Positions 1 to 8,236 of a stretch of DNA of 19,444 bases are shown here, in pieces. Position 1 is the first letter of the stretch. Every line of letters starts with the position of its first letter. A program made the translations under genes and the position numbers. The notes under the pieces were generated by a model. The model was not told the DNA's origin and ran no database searches. It saw only the letters and a program-made list of their open reading frames with translations. The DNA is from Planctomycetota bacterium. GTDB taxonomy: Bacteria > Planctomycetota > PUPC01 > DSUN01. Where the stretch lies: positions 1 to 19,444 of the forward strand of contig VGYW01000115.1 in the NCBI GenBank assembly GCA_016872875.1, given 5' to 3'.

Positions 1-62
1 GCGAGGAACTTCCGGCCAAGCTCGGCTTCCCTCATCATGCCGAGAGTATATGCTATCTCGGC

Positions 63-911
63 CTAGGTTGCAATAGTTATTTCATGGCGGCTCCTTACGG
101 GAGAGCTCGCGACGTCACGGACTGTTGCCACCATGGACGCGAGGCTGCAAGGTGCCCCGCTCTGCACCCGGAAAGCCTGCCAGAGGAAACCCCCTGACGA
201 CGCTTCATTCAGAAAGTAGATGGGAATCAGCAAGGCCCCTAAGGCTGACCCCGCCAGGAGAGCCGTCTCCCGATACATATGCACGCTCATGAGCCACAGG
301 ATGGCCACCAGTATGGGGAGAAGCGTGCTCTGTCGGCAGAAGAACGCCGCGGCAAACGCCAAGCTGGAGAGGAGCACTGGGATCAGCGGCGGCTTGACGG
401 GGTGGGGCCGGAGGGCCAGCACCAATCCCATCAGGCCAAAGGCCAGAGCAGGAAAATCGGCCTTCTGGGCTCCGAGCCAGAACTGGACTGGGAACTGGCT
501 GGCAAAGAGGAGCACCGATAGAATCCGTGCCCCTCGGTCCCCGGTGAACCGCCACGTGAGACGCCCGACGCACCACATGCTCACGAGGGTGAACACAAGG
601 GCTATAAGGCGCCCCGACCAGAACTGGAGGCCGAACCAGCGCAGGCCCCAACCAACCATGCAATAGAATAGCGGCCCGTAGGCGGCCATCACGTATGGGG
701 GTTCAAGAGGAGCGCGCACATCGTAGGGGTTGCGTCCACAAGCGGCCATCAGTGACGGTGCCCAGCTACCCCCCTCGTAGAAGCCGAGATCGTAGGGGTG
801 CAACGCCCGCACCAGACCGATCATCCCAGCGACAAGGCTCACGCACAAGAGGGCAATGACCGGCACCCTGTCTGCCGTTGTGCCCCGGATCAATCGCATC
901 AACCAAGTCAT
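63..911 (-). CDS. Multi-pass membrane protein, GT-C-like (DUF2029/PMT-type) glycosyltransferase, possibly short at the C-terminus
   Basis: 282 aa with about eight hydrophobic segments. After the first (VPVIALLCVSLVAGMIGLV) comes an outer loop HPYDLGFYEGGSW with acidic residues, where GT-C enzymes keep their catalytic Asp/Glu. YVMAAYGPLFYCMVGWGLRWFG and FPVQFWLGAQKADFPALAFGLMGL are typical of GT87/PMT-like proteins. Such enzymes use lipid-linked sugars on the outer face to decorate exported glycan. The ATG at 911 has GGAG 11 nt upstream; a longer frame to 980 lacks support. Relatives are usually 400-600 aa with 9-12 segments. Here the last 35 residues are hydrophilic and end at a TAG at 63-65, so the gene may be truncated or frameshifted. 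In the same frame past the stop (1-62) an open stretch AYTLGMMREAELGRKFLA continues. Confidence 0.7.
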   Translation of the reverse strand: MTWLMRLIRGTTADRVPVIALLCVSLVAGMIGLVRALHPYDLGFYEGGSWAPSLMAACGRNPYDVRAPLEPPYVMAAYGPLFYCMVGWGLRWFGLQFWSGRLIALVFTLVSMWCVGRLTWRFTGDRGARILSVLLFASQFPVQFWLGAQKADFPALAFGLMGLVLALRPHPVKPPLIPVLLSSLAFAAAFFCRQSTLLPILVAILWLMSVHMYRETALLAGSALGALLIPIYFLNEASSGGFLWQAFRVQSGAPCSLASMVATVRDVASSPVRSRHEITIAT

Positions 912-997
912 GTCGCCGCAATCTCCACCAGCGGACGGAGCTCCCTGCATACGCAAATCAATGCGACCGCAAGATGGCAAAAGCAGCGGGTCTCATT

Positions 998-1019
998 GCG
1001 CTTCGCGCGCCTGAAGCGC
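998..1019 (-). other. Hairpin just after the WecG/TagA gene
   Basis: A 7-bp perfect stem (GCGCTTC/GAAGCGC) with an 8-nt loop starts 5 nt past the stop codon. A TTTT run occurs only about 17 nt later, so it is a poor intrinsic terminator. It lies in the 113-nt gap before the GT-C-like gene; I see no convincing promoter in that gap. Confidence 0.3.
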
Positions 1020-1024
1020 CGCAT

Positions 1025-1825
1025 TCAGTGATACTTGCGGATGCCGCACAGCTCCAGAAGGACATGGGCCAGGAACCTCGGGCCATCGAGAATGTCGCGC
1101 CGCCAGAGCTTCCCGGGCTCGTGAGCGAGGCGCCAGAGCCACTCGAGGCCGCAGCGCCCCACCCAGGCCGGCGCCCGCCGCACCTTGCCGCTGAGGAACC
1201 CGAAAGCCGCGCCCACCCCCACCGCGACCGGCACCTTCAGGCGTTTCTGATGCTCGAAGATCCACCGCTCCTGCTTCGGCAGGCCAAGGCCCACCCAGAG
1301 GACGTCGGGCCGGGCATCGTTGATCATCTTCACGTGCGCGGCATCCTCCTCAGGTGACACTGCCCCGAACGGCGGCGAGAAAGTCCCGGCCACCTTGTGG
1401 CCTGGATACTCGCGCTCCAGCCGCTCCCGCAGCGCCGCAAGGGTCGCCGCCGTGTCCCCGTAGAAGAAGCTGCTGTAGCCCCGTTCGTTCGCCCGTCCGA
1501 AGAACGCCCGCATCAGCTCCGCTCCGGGGATGCGCCGCACCCCCCTGAACCCCCTCAGCCGCGCCACCCACACCGGCGCTATTCCATCGGGCACCCACAG
1601 GTCCGCCGAGTTCAGGATCGCCCTGAGCCCCGGGTCCCTGTGGGCCTCCCAGATCCCGTGGAACCCCGTCACCACGACGCGCCGGCACGGTGCGTCCGGC
1701 TCTGCTATCCAGCCCTCTATCGTTCCCATTGCTCGCGCGAAGTCAACCAGGTCCACTCGCGAGCCGAGGATCTTGACGGCGGCGGCGCGTGCCCGATCAC
1801 AGGATGGGTAAGGCCCGCCGAGCAT
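1025..1825 (-). CDS. WecG/TagA/CpsF family glycosyltransferase
   Basis: 266 aa. The family blocks are present: VVVTGFHGIWEAHRDPGLRAILNSADLWVPDGIAPVWVARL (50-90), with Asp64 at the place of the proposed catalytic base, RIPGAELMRAFF, YSSFFYGDTAATLAALRERLEREYPG, DVLWVGLGLPKQERWIFEHQ, VAVGVGAAFGFLSGKVRRAPAWV and GLEWLWRLAHEPGKLWRRD. These enzymes add the second sugar to a polyprenyl-diphosphate-linked sugar, so it should act right after the WecA-like enzyme at 16959. The usual T-x-N before the His is replaced by VTGFHG, a subfamily difference. GAGGGG (1830-1835) 4 nt upstream supports the ATG inside the FkbM 3' end. Confidence 0.93.
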   Translation of the reverse strand: MLGGPYPSCDRARAAAVKILGSRVDLVDFARAMGTIEGWIAEPDAPCRRVVVTGFHGIWEAHRDPGLRAILNSADLWVPDGIAPVWVARLRGFRGVRRIPGAELMRAFFGRANERGYSSFFYGDTAATLAALRERLEREYPGHKVAGTFSPPFGAVSPEEDAAHVKMINDARPDVLWVGLGLPKQERWIFEHQKRLKVPVAVGVGAAFGFLSGKVRRAPAWVGRCGLEWLWRLAHEPGKLWRRDILDGPRFLAHVLLELCGIRKYH

Positions 1826-2690
1826 CCTGCCCCTCAGGGTCCGAAGAGAGTCCGACGAAATCGTAGCCGCTCTCTACTGAGCCGTTCCCGCGCAACTCCT
1901 TCAGTTGGACGCGGAAGAGTGGCTTCTGGCGGATTTGGAAGAACCGATAGCCCAACTCGGAGAGCTTTCGAACTGCTCCGCGCTCGGAGAAGGGCTGGCC
2001 GTCGTCGTGGGACTCGAAGATGATGGCCGCCGGCGTGTTGGCCGCCAGGAAGTCCCACGCTCCCGCGAGCACCTGTTCCTCATGGTGCTCCACGTCGAGC
2101 TTGAGGATTCTGATATGAGGCAGGCCCAGTTGCGCCAGGTAGGGTCCGGCTCGCCGAAGCGGCACCCGAACGCGGTCCCCCTCGCGCCCTGACGTGCTCA
2201 GGGAGCCACGGCAACTGCACCCCCTCGGGATAACCAGATCGGCTTCCCCATCCCTGTCCGACAGGGCCACCGCGTGGGTGTAGACGTGCCGGTAGCCGTT
2301 GAGTTCCGCGGACACCCTGATGCACTCGGCGAGCTTCGGTTGCGGCTCAAAAATGTGGACCTGCCCCGAGGGGCCGACAGATTGGCCGGCGAAAAGCCCC
2401 ACCTCGCCGTAGTTAGCCCCGATGTCCAGGAGGCAGTCACCCGGGCGTAAGAGCCGCTGGCAGAGCCACGTGATCTTACGGTCGGTGTCGCCCCAATAGT
2501 AGAGCGCCCGCCCGCAGTAGTCGTTGAGGTAGACCAGGATGTGGGGGCCGTGGCGCAGGCGGGTCAGGACGAGCCGCTCCTCATCCGTCAGGCGGCGCGG
2601 CCAGGACATGTCGGCGAGCCGCACCCCGCCGCGGTAGAGGGGGTAGGAACGGATCAGCAGCTTGACGAGCCACCGAGCCGCCTTACGCAT
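1797..2690 (-). CDS. FkbM family SAM-dependent methyltransferase
   Basis: 297 aa. The SAM motif DCLLDIGANYGEVGLFAGQSVGPSGQVHIFEPQPKLAECI and the later HIRILKLDVEHHEEQVLAGAWDFLA are diagnostic of FkbM-type O-methyltransferases, which methylate sugar or polyketide hydroxyls. The ATG at 2690 overlaps the end of the preceding glycosyltransferase (ATGCGTAA). A GTG at 2729 would add 13 residues but sits deeper in that gene. It is a fourth methyltransferase in the locus, placed among the assembly glycosyltransferases, so ring O-methylation of a chain sugar is likely. It overlaps the next gene by 29 nt. Confidence 0.9.
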   Translation of the reverse strand: MRKAARWLVKLLIRSYPLYRGGVRLADMSWPRRLTDEERLVLTRLRHGPHILVYLNDYCGRALYYWGDTDRKITWLCQRLLRPGDCLLDIGANYGEVGLFAGQSVGPSGQVHIFEPQPKLAECIRVSAELNGYRHVYTHAVALSDRDGEADLVIPRGCSCRGSLSTSGREGDRVRVPLRRAGPYLAQLGLPHIRILKLDVEHHEEQVLAGAWDFLAANTPAAIIFESHDDGQPFSERGAVRKLSELGYRFFQIRQKPLFRVQLKELRGNGSVESGYDFVGLSSDPEGQDARRALPIL

Positions 2691-3942
2691 GGGCCGCGCC
2701 CCGCCGCGCGCCAGAGCCAGCCACCACACTCTCCAGGACCGCAGCCAACTGTCCAGCCTGCTCCCTGCGGCTCCACTTCCCGATCTCGGCGGGATTCCGG
2801 TCCAGATGGATGTCGCCCGTTCGCTTCCACTCCAGATACCACTCCCGGATGAGCTCTCTCAGCTCGCCAACGGAGCTGCACGACCGCCCTATCCCCGTGC
2901 TCCTGAGGATGCGATCAATACCCGTGGGTCCCTGTGGATAGGCCAGCACCGGCCTTCCCGCGGCCATATACTCAAACAGCTTGCCAGGGATGAAGTAGGG
3001 CATTGCCGAGGAGCCCAGCACCAGGAGGACAGTGGCTTCCCGCTGTGCCCGGAGCGTATCCGGCCAGGATTGCCACGGCTTCACCATGCACCGGACTCCA
3101 TCACTGGTCAGGCCCAATTGGTGGGCGCGCCGGGCCTGGCGTCCCAGGAAGCCATAGAACTCGATGTGGACATCTTTCCTGGGAATAGCTCCCTCGGCCA
3201 CCAGGGCGTTCGCCGCTTGGAAAACGGGTAGCAGGTCCTCCTCCCCCCGCACGCTGCCCGTGTAAACTATCCTGAATACGTCGGGGCTGGGCCTTCTTGG
3301 GGTCTCGCAGAGGTGTTCCGGCTCGAAGCCGTTTGGGATGAAGGTCACGGGGAGGCGGTGGCGGCGGGCCAGGATCTCCTCGTTTCGCTCAACGGTGATG
3401 ACGTGCGAAGCGCCTTTGCAGAGCACTGCCTCGCGCCACGCCATAATGCCCCTGACCCACCTGGGATACACCACGTACTTGTCGGCGATGTCCCGGAAGT
3501 CTGCGACCCAGGGAACCCCCAGCCGTTTCGCCAGATTGGATGCAACGATGAAGACGCTGTAACCGGGCGCGGTCGCCCAGATGACGTCCGCGTCCAGGTC
3601 CATCCCCCGCGTCTTCTCGATGCTGAGCTTGGCCACGCGCCGGTTGTCCGAGCCGGGGAGGACCCAGTATTCGGCGACTCCCGACAGCGCCTTCAGAATC
3701 GGGTTCCTCGACAGGCGCCGAACAGGTCTGGCGACCCTGATGATGCGGGATTCGTCCAGCCCGGTCTGCTCCCGCATCTCCGCGGGCGAGAGCGGATTCT
3801 GCACGTGTTGCGGTTCGCATTGCGTCAGCACCGTGACGTCCCACCCGAACTCCTTCATGTATTTCGCGAGGCCTGCGGGCCGCCGGGCCGCGATGTGGTT
3901 CTGTGGGGGAAAGGCGGGGGTGACGAAGAGCACCTTCCTCAC
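2683..3942 (-). CDS. GT4-type glycosyltransferase, downstream member of a tandem paralogous pair
   Basis: 419 aa. The same architecture as its upstream neighbour: TPAFPPQNHIAARRPAGLAKYMKEFGWDVTVLT, VPWVADFRDIADKYVVYP, FIPNGFEPEHLCETP, FRIVYTGSVRGEEDLLPV, FEYMAAGRPVLAYP, WSRREQAGQLAAVLE. Two GTG codons follow the preceding stop. GGAGG (3949-3953) lies 6 nt before the second (3942) and only 3 nt before the first (3945), so the second is preferred. The paralogues have diverged well, with differing loops around the donor pocket, so they probably use different donors or linkages; this is inference. The end overlaps the FkbM gene start by eight bases. Confidence 0.9.
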   Translation of the reverse strand: MRKVLFVTPAFPPQNHIAARRPAGLAKYMKEFGWDVTVLTQCEPQHVQNPLSPAEMREQTGLDESRIIRVARPVRRLSRNPILKALSGVAEYWVLPGSDNRRVAKLSIEKTRGMDLDADVIWATAPGYSVFIVASNLAKRLGVPWVADFRDIADKYVVYPRWVRGIMAWREAVLCKGASHVITVERNEEILARRHRLPVTFIPNGFEPEHLCETPRRPSPDVFRIVYTGSVRGEEDLLPVFQAANALVAEGAIPRKDVHIEFYGFLGRQARRAHQLGLTSDGVRCMVKPWQSWPDTLRAQREATVLLVLGSSAMPYFIPGKLFEYMAAGRPVLAYPQGPTGIDRILRSTGIGRSCSSVGELRELIREWYLEWKRTGDIHLDRNPAEIGKWSRREQAGQLAAVLESVVAGSGARRGAAHA

Positions 3943-3945
3943 CAC

Positions 3946-5181
3946 CTACCTCCGCCCCTTGGCTGCGACTTGCTCGAGGACCGACGCGAGCACCTTGGCC
4001 TGCTCCCTGCGGCTGAACTTCATGATCTCGTCGCGGTTGCGGCTCATGCGGATGTCGCCCGTGGCCTTCCATTCCTGGAACCAGCGGTGCAGAACTGCCT
4101 TCAGCTCATCCGCCGAGTCGCACGACACCCCAACGCCCGTCCGGCGGAGGATCGAATCGAGCTCGGGTTCCCTGGGAAAGGCCAGGACTGGGCGCCCCGC
4201 CGCCATATACTCGTATAGCTTCAGCGTGAGCACGCCTCTCGTGCCCGGCAGAGCCAGGACCAGCAGCACGGTGGCGTCACGTTGCGCGCGGAGGACATCG
4301 CTCAGCGGCAACTTCGGCAGGAACGTGGGCGGCTTGCGCAGTGGCCCCGACGTGTGGCCCCCCAGGCTTTCCGAGCTGCACCCGTAGAAGACTGTCTCGA
4401 TCTCATCCTCGCGACACACGCCATCGGCGATCAGTTGGTTGGCCGCCTCGATGACCGGCAGAGGGTCCTCGCTCCCCCAGATCGAGCCCGTGTAAGCGAT
4501 CCTGAACGCCGGCGCTTCAGGCTTCTTTGGCGCCTCGCACAACCAGTCTGGATCAAAGCCATTTGGGACGACGCTCACGGGCGCGCCGTACCTCCCCCTC
4601 AGCATGTCGGCAAGGCCCTCTGATACCGTGGTTATGTGGGCCGCCCCATCGCAGCAGCTCTTCTCCCGCCATCGCGCGAGCCGCGCCAACCAGCCCCGTC
4701 CCTTGAGACCCACGAGCTGGTCAATGACATCCCGGAAGTCGGCAACCCAGGGAACGTGCATGCTCTTGCCGAGTCGAGATGCCGCCAGAAGGCTCCCCCA
4801 GTGCGGCGACGTGGCCCAGATAACGTCCACATTGAGCTCGCGGCCGCGCAGTTCAGGGAGAACGAGCCGCGGCCACCGATGGTCGCAGGTGCCAGGCAGA
4901 CAGAGGATTTCCGCCATGCCGAGCAGCTTCCCCAGCAGCCTGCCCCTGGGCGCGGGGCGGCTCGCTGGAAGCATCTTCCTGATGATCTGGGCCTCATCAA
5001 TCCCGACGTTCGCCCGCACCTCCTCGGGCGACATCAGGTCGCCGTAATCCACGGGCTGCGACGTGAGCACCGTAACCCGCCAGCCGCACGCGGGCAGGTA
5101 CTTGGCCATGGCAGCGGCGCGCCTGGACGCCTGGCGGTTGACCGGCGGAAAGTACGGAGCGACGAGGAGGACGTTGCCCAC
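3946..5181 (-). CDS. GT4-type glycosyltransferase, upstream member of a tandem paralogous pair
   Basis: 411 aa. N-terminal APYFPPVNRQASRRAAAMAKYLPACGWRVTVLT and VPWVADFRD are the glycan-acceptor domain; FRIAYTGSIWG, LYEYMAAGRPVLAFP and the closing RNRDEIMKFSRREQAKVLASVLE are the donor domain. It shares many blocks with the next gene (MAKYL/GWRVTVLT, WVADFRD, VVPNGFDPDWLCEAP, YEYMAAGRPVLA, SRREQA), so the two arose by tandem duplication. The start lies 11 nt after the previous stop and the stop abuts the next start. It should add one sugar residue to the chain on the cytoplasmic side; donor unknown. Confidence 0.9.
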   Translation of the reverse strand: MGNVLLVAPYFPPVNRQASRRAAAMAKYLPACGWRVTVLTSQPVDYGDLMSPEEVRANVGIDEAQIIRKMLPASRPAPRGRLLGKLLGMAEILCLPGTCDHRWPRLVLPELRGRELNVDVIWATSPHWGSLLAASRLGKSMHVPWVADFRDVIDQLVGLKGRGWLARLARWREKSCCDGAAHITTVSEGLADMLRGRYGAPVSVVPNGFDPDWLCEAPKKPEAPAFRIAYTGSIWGSEDPLPVIEAANQLIADGVCREDEIETVFYGCSSESLGGHTSGPLRKPPTFLPKLPLSDVLRAQRDATVLLVLALPGTRGVLTLKLYEYMAAGRPVLAFPREPELDSILRRTGVGVSCDSADELKAVLHRWFQEWKATGDIRMSRNRDEIMKFSRREQAKVLASVLEQVAAKGRR

Positions 5182-5192
5182 GGTCTGACTCG

Positions 5193-6407
5193 TCAGAGTC
5201 CAGGTTGCTCCACGCCACCCCTGCCGGCCGAGCCTTCTGGCCGTGCCACGAGGCCCCGGTAGAGCTCCAGGAGCCGCGTGACGTAGTTGCGCTCGTCGTA
5301 GTCCCGCTCCACGGCTCGCCGTGCCTCAGACAAGCGCCCTGCGTGCTCGGAGGGAGATGCGTAAACCATGTCCACGATGGCATCGGCCAGGGTCGGCACT
5401 GACCCCGGTTCGACCATGCGGAAGCACCGCTCGGCGAAGGTCCCGCGGTAGCTCGGCAGGAGCGCGCTGATCACCGGCCTCTCGCAGGCCGCCGCCTCCA
5501 GAAACGTCACGGGGAACGTGTCCATCGAGGGGTAGTTGATGACCACATCCGACAGGGCGTATAGCTCTGGCAGTTGAGCGGAAGGAACGCCCGGGAGCCA
5601 GCGAACGGACTCCGCGATTCCCAGCTTCTCCGCTTGGCGCCGCAGTTCCGTCCCATAGTCGGAGTCCGACCGCGAGCCCAGCTTGTTGTACTCTTTGATG
5701 ACGAGGACCGCCTTTGCCGTCAGGCGCGAAATAACCTGGGCGAATGCGTCCAGGATGAGATGGTGGTTGTACATCCACCGGCACACCCGAGCCGAGAGGA
5801 GGACTTTGGCTTCGGGCGGCACGCCGAGTTGCCGCCGCCATTGCTCGGCGGCCTCGTGATAGCCGGGCCGGAAGGCTCGCGTGTCAACGCCCAGATGGAG
5901 CAGTTCCGTGTGTAGCTTGCGGCCGGCGAGCGCGCTGCACTTCTCGGCCATGGTCGGCTCGTCAACGATGACGAGATCGGCGCCCGCCAGCGCCTGCCCA
6001 ATCACCCGCCGCTCATTCGGGTCCGCGGTCGGCAGGAAGTGCTGGTTGATGTCCGTCCCCCAGACCGACAGGACCAACGGTCTCAGGCCCGCCTTCCAGC
6101 ATTGGTACGCGCGGCGATTCACCCAGTGGACGTGAACCACGTCGGGGCGTAGCCGCCGCCCCAGAAGCCACAGCCGCGGGACGATGGCCCAGGCCTCTAG
6201 TCCTATGCTGAGTTGCGAGCCGAGCAACCGCCGATAGAGCCGCCTTCCTCCCTTTGGATAAGGCACGAACCGATACCCCGCGTGTTGCGGGTTGGGATCG
6301 CTGCCGTCGGCAAAGGCCACTTCGCAGCCGTTTTCCAGGAGCCATTTGAGCGGACGCTCGGCGTGCGCGCTCCTCCCAGAAGTGATCATCAGAACCTTCA
6401 GCGGCAT
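5193..6407 (-). CDS. GT4-type (GT-B fold) glycosyltransferase
   Basis: 404 aa. The N-terminal half (MPLKVLMITSGRSAHAERPLKWL, VVHVHWVNRRAYQCW, LVLSVWGTDINQHFLP) is the acceptor-binding Rossmann domain; the C-terminal half (AKVLLSARVCRWMYNHHLILDAF, VRWLPGVPSAQLPELYALSDVVINYPSMDTFPVTFLEAAACERPVI) is the donor domain with the Glu of the E-x7-E region. It is a retaining enzyme by family. A strong AAGGAG (6412-6417) 4 nt upstream marks the ATG, which overlaps the aminotransferase end by 10 nt, so the two are probably coupled; it may use the amino-dideoxy sugar, though that is only a positional guess. An upstream extension in the same frame is out-of-frame aminotransferase sequence. Confidence 0.9.
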   Translation of the reverse strand: MPLKVLMITSGRSAHAERPLKWLLENGCEVAFADGSDPNPQHAGYRFVPYPKGGRRLYRRLLGSQLSIGLEAWAIVPRLWLLGRRLRPDVVHVHWVNRRAYQCWKAGLRPLVLSVWGTDINQHFLPTADPNERRVIGQALAGADLVIVDEPTMAEKCSALAGRKLHTELLHLGVDTRAFRPGYHEAAEQWRRQLGVPPEAKVLLSARVCRWMYNHHLILDAFAQVISRLTAKAVLVIKEYNKLGSRSDSDYGTELRRQAEKLGIAESVRWLPGVPSAQLPELYALSDVVINYPSMDTFPVTFLEAAACERPVISALLPSYRGTFAERCFRMVEPGSVPTLADAIVDMVYASPSEHAGRLSEARRAVERDYDERNYVTRLLELYRGLVARPEGSAGRGGVEQPGL

Positions 6408-7507
6408 GCTGCTCCTTGAAGGCCCTCGCCGATGTAGGCAGTCTCGTGGTCGGTCATGGTGTTGTGAATGGGGAGGGAGACGATTTCCTCGCCCGCCCGG
6501 TCGCTTTGGGCTAGGCTGCCGCCCAGGACGGCGCCGGAGCGGAAGATCGGCTGGGAGTGGAGCGGGGGGAAGCAAACGCGGGTCTCGATGCCCAGCCGGG
6601 TCAACCCGTCGCGAAGCTGGTCGCGGGTCACGCCGGCGAGAGCTGGATTGACGCGGATGGTGTACAACTGGTAGACGTGCGTCCTGTCTGCCAGCGACCC
6701 GGGCGGCTCAAGGCCAGGGACCTCCTGAACGGCCTTGGAGAGCATCGCGGCCAACTGGCGCTTGCGTTCGAGGATGCGGGGGAGCTTGCGCAACTGTTCG
6801 ATGCCCATCGCGGCCTGCATCTGGGTCATGCGGTAGTTGTAGCCGACCATCTCGTGGAGGTAGGTGATCTTGCTGCCATGGTTTCTGAGGAGGCGCAGGC
6901 GCTCGGCCAGCTCCGCGTCGTCGGTGGTGACCATGCCGCCTTCGCCGGTCGTGATGTTCTTGTTGGGGGTGAAGCTGAACATGGCGGCGCGGCCTAGCGA
7001 GCCGACCTTCCGGCCCCGGTACTCGGCTCCGTGGGCCTCTGCCGCATCCTCGATGACCTCCAGGCCGTGTTGCCTCGCGATGGCCAGGATCTCATCCATG
7101 TCGGCCGCCTGCCCCGCGTAGTGTACAGGCATGACCGCCCTGGTCCGCGCGGTGATCTGTCGCTCCATAGACTGCGGGTCCAGGTTCAGCGTCACGGGAT
7201 CAATGTCCGCGAAGACAGGTGTGGCCGCTGCGTGGACCACGGACGTGGCGGTGGAGATGAAAGTGATGTCGGGCACAATGACCTCATCCCCAGGCCCGAT
7301 GCCCATCGCCACAAGGACGGCGTGCAGGGCAACCGTGCCGTTGCACAGCGCCACGGCGTGCCTGACGCCGATGAAATCCGCGAAGGCCCGCTCGAACTCG
7401 GGCACCTTTGGCCCGCCGGAGAGCCAGCCGGAGAGGATGACCTGCCGGACGGCGTTGGCCTCCTCCTCGCCCACGAGGGGGCCGGTCATGGGAACCTTCC
7501 AGGCCAT
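6398..7507 (-). CDS. DegT/DnrJ/EryC1 PLP-dependent sugar aminotransferase (LegC-like)
   Basis: 369 aa. The PLP fold shows SGWLSGGPKVPEFERAFADFIGVRHAVALCNGT (26-58), VIVPDITFISTATSV, VMPVHYAGQAADMDEI, EDAAEAHGAEYRGRKVGSLG (Asp154 contacts the PLP ring) and FSFTPNKNITTGEGG, where Lys183 forms the Schiff base. It should aminate the 4-keto sugar made by the dehydratase two genes upstream, giving a 4-amino-4,6-dideoxy sugar. The dehydratase/aminotransferase pairing resembles the one described for LegB/LegC and the LLPSF EDH/NHT pairs. AGGAGAG lies 10 nt before the ATG, overlapping the previous gene's stop. The end overlaps the next gene by ten bases. No NeuB/LegI-type condensing enzyme is in the window, so the amino sugar may be used directly. 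Confidence 0.93.
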   Translation of the reverse strand: MAWKVPMTGPLVGEEEANAVRQVILSGWLSGGPKVPEFERAFADFIGVRHAVALCNGTVALHAVLVAMGIGPGDEVIVPDITFISTATSVVHAAATPVFADIDPVTLNLDPQSMERQITARTRAVMPVHYAGQAADMDEILAIARQHGLEVIEDAAEAHGAEYRGRKVGSLGRAAMFSFTPNKNITTGEGGMVTTDDAELAERLRLLRNHGSKITYLHEMVGYNYRMTQMQAAMGIEQLRKLPRILERKRQLAAMLSKAVQEVPGLEPPGSLADRTHVYQLYTIRVNPALAGVTRDQLRDGLTRLGIETRVCFPPLHSQPIFRSGAVLGGSLAQSDRAGEEIVSLPIHNTMTDHETAYIGEGLQGAACR

Positions 7508-7522
7508 CAGGGAAGCTCTCTC

Positions 7523-8236
7523 CTACCCAGGCAGGAACTTGTCCCGCATCTCCTCGAACTCGTCCTGCGCCTTCTTGTAGTCGGCGTGCGAGCCGAGGTC
7601 GAGCCAGTAGTCGTCCGACGGGTAGCCGACGATCTTCTTCCCCTCGCGGAGCATCTGCCAGACGACCTCGGGGAAGTCCAGGCGCTTGCCCGGGGCGATG
7701 TACTTGAGGACTTCAGGCTCGTAGACGTAGACGCCCATGCTGACGAGGTAGTTCATGGTGGGCTTTTCGAGGAAGCTCTGGACCTCGAACTGCTTGTTGA
7801 TCTCGATGACGCCGAGGTCCACCTTCACCTGCCGGCGGTTCAGGGCGATGGTCAACAGGCCACCGTGCTCCCTGTGGAATTGCAGCAGCTTGGCGTAGTT
7901 CAGGGTCGTCAGGATGTCCCCATTCATGACCAGGAACGACTCTGTGAGGTTGGGCACGAGGGAGAGGGAGCCGACGGTGCCGAGCGGCTCGGTCTCGCGG
8001 ACGAATGTGATCTTGGCGTTGCTCACGGTGGGCGAGCCGTTGCGGAAGTAGGCCTCGATGAGCTCGGCCAGGTAGCCCACGCTCAGCACGATCCGCTCGA
8101 AGCCGTAGTAGGCCAGTTGGTGGATGACGATGTCCAGGATCGGCCGGTCGCCCAGGGGCACCAGCGGCTTGGGGAAGATGGTGTTGTAGGGGGCGAGACG
8201 CGTTCCCTTGCCCCCGGCGAGGACTACGGCGATCAT
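7523..8236 (-). CDS. Sugar-1-phosphate nucleotidyltransferase
   Basis: 237 aa. Starts with VVLAGGKGTRLAPYNTIFPKPLVPLGDRPILD, the nucleotide-binding signature (G8-G-K-G-T-R-L14, PKP 22-24). It continues with VMNGDIL (metal Asp107), FLEKPTMNYLVSMGVYVYEPEVL and WLDLGSHADYKKAQDEF, as in RmlA-type and GDP-mannose-pyrophosphorylase-like enzymes without a left-handed-helix tail. It makes an NDP-sugar from NTP and a sugar-1-phosphate, feeding the dehydratase it overlaps by four bases. In legionaminic acid loci a comparable protein (PtmE-like) makes GDP-glucosamine, so this could be the same, but specificity is not visible. GGGGGTG lies about 7 nt before the ATG. Confidence 0.92.
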   Translation of the reverse strand: MIAVVLAGGKGTRLAPYNTIFPKPLVPLGDRPILDIVIHQLAYYGFERIVLSVGYLAELIEAYFRNGSPTVSNAKITFVRETEPLGTVGSLSLVPNLTESFLVMNGDILTTLNYAKLLQFHREHGGLLTIALNRRQVKVDLGVIEINKQFEVQSFLEKPTMNYLVSMGVYVYEPEVLKYIAPGKRLDFPEVVWQMLREGKKIVGYPSDDYWLDLGSHADYKKAQDEFEEMRDKFLPG

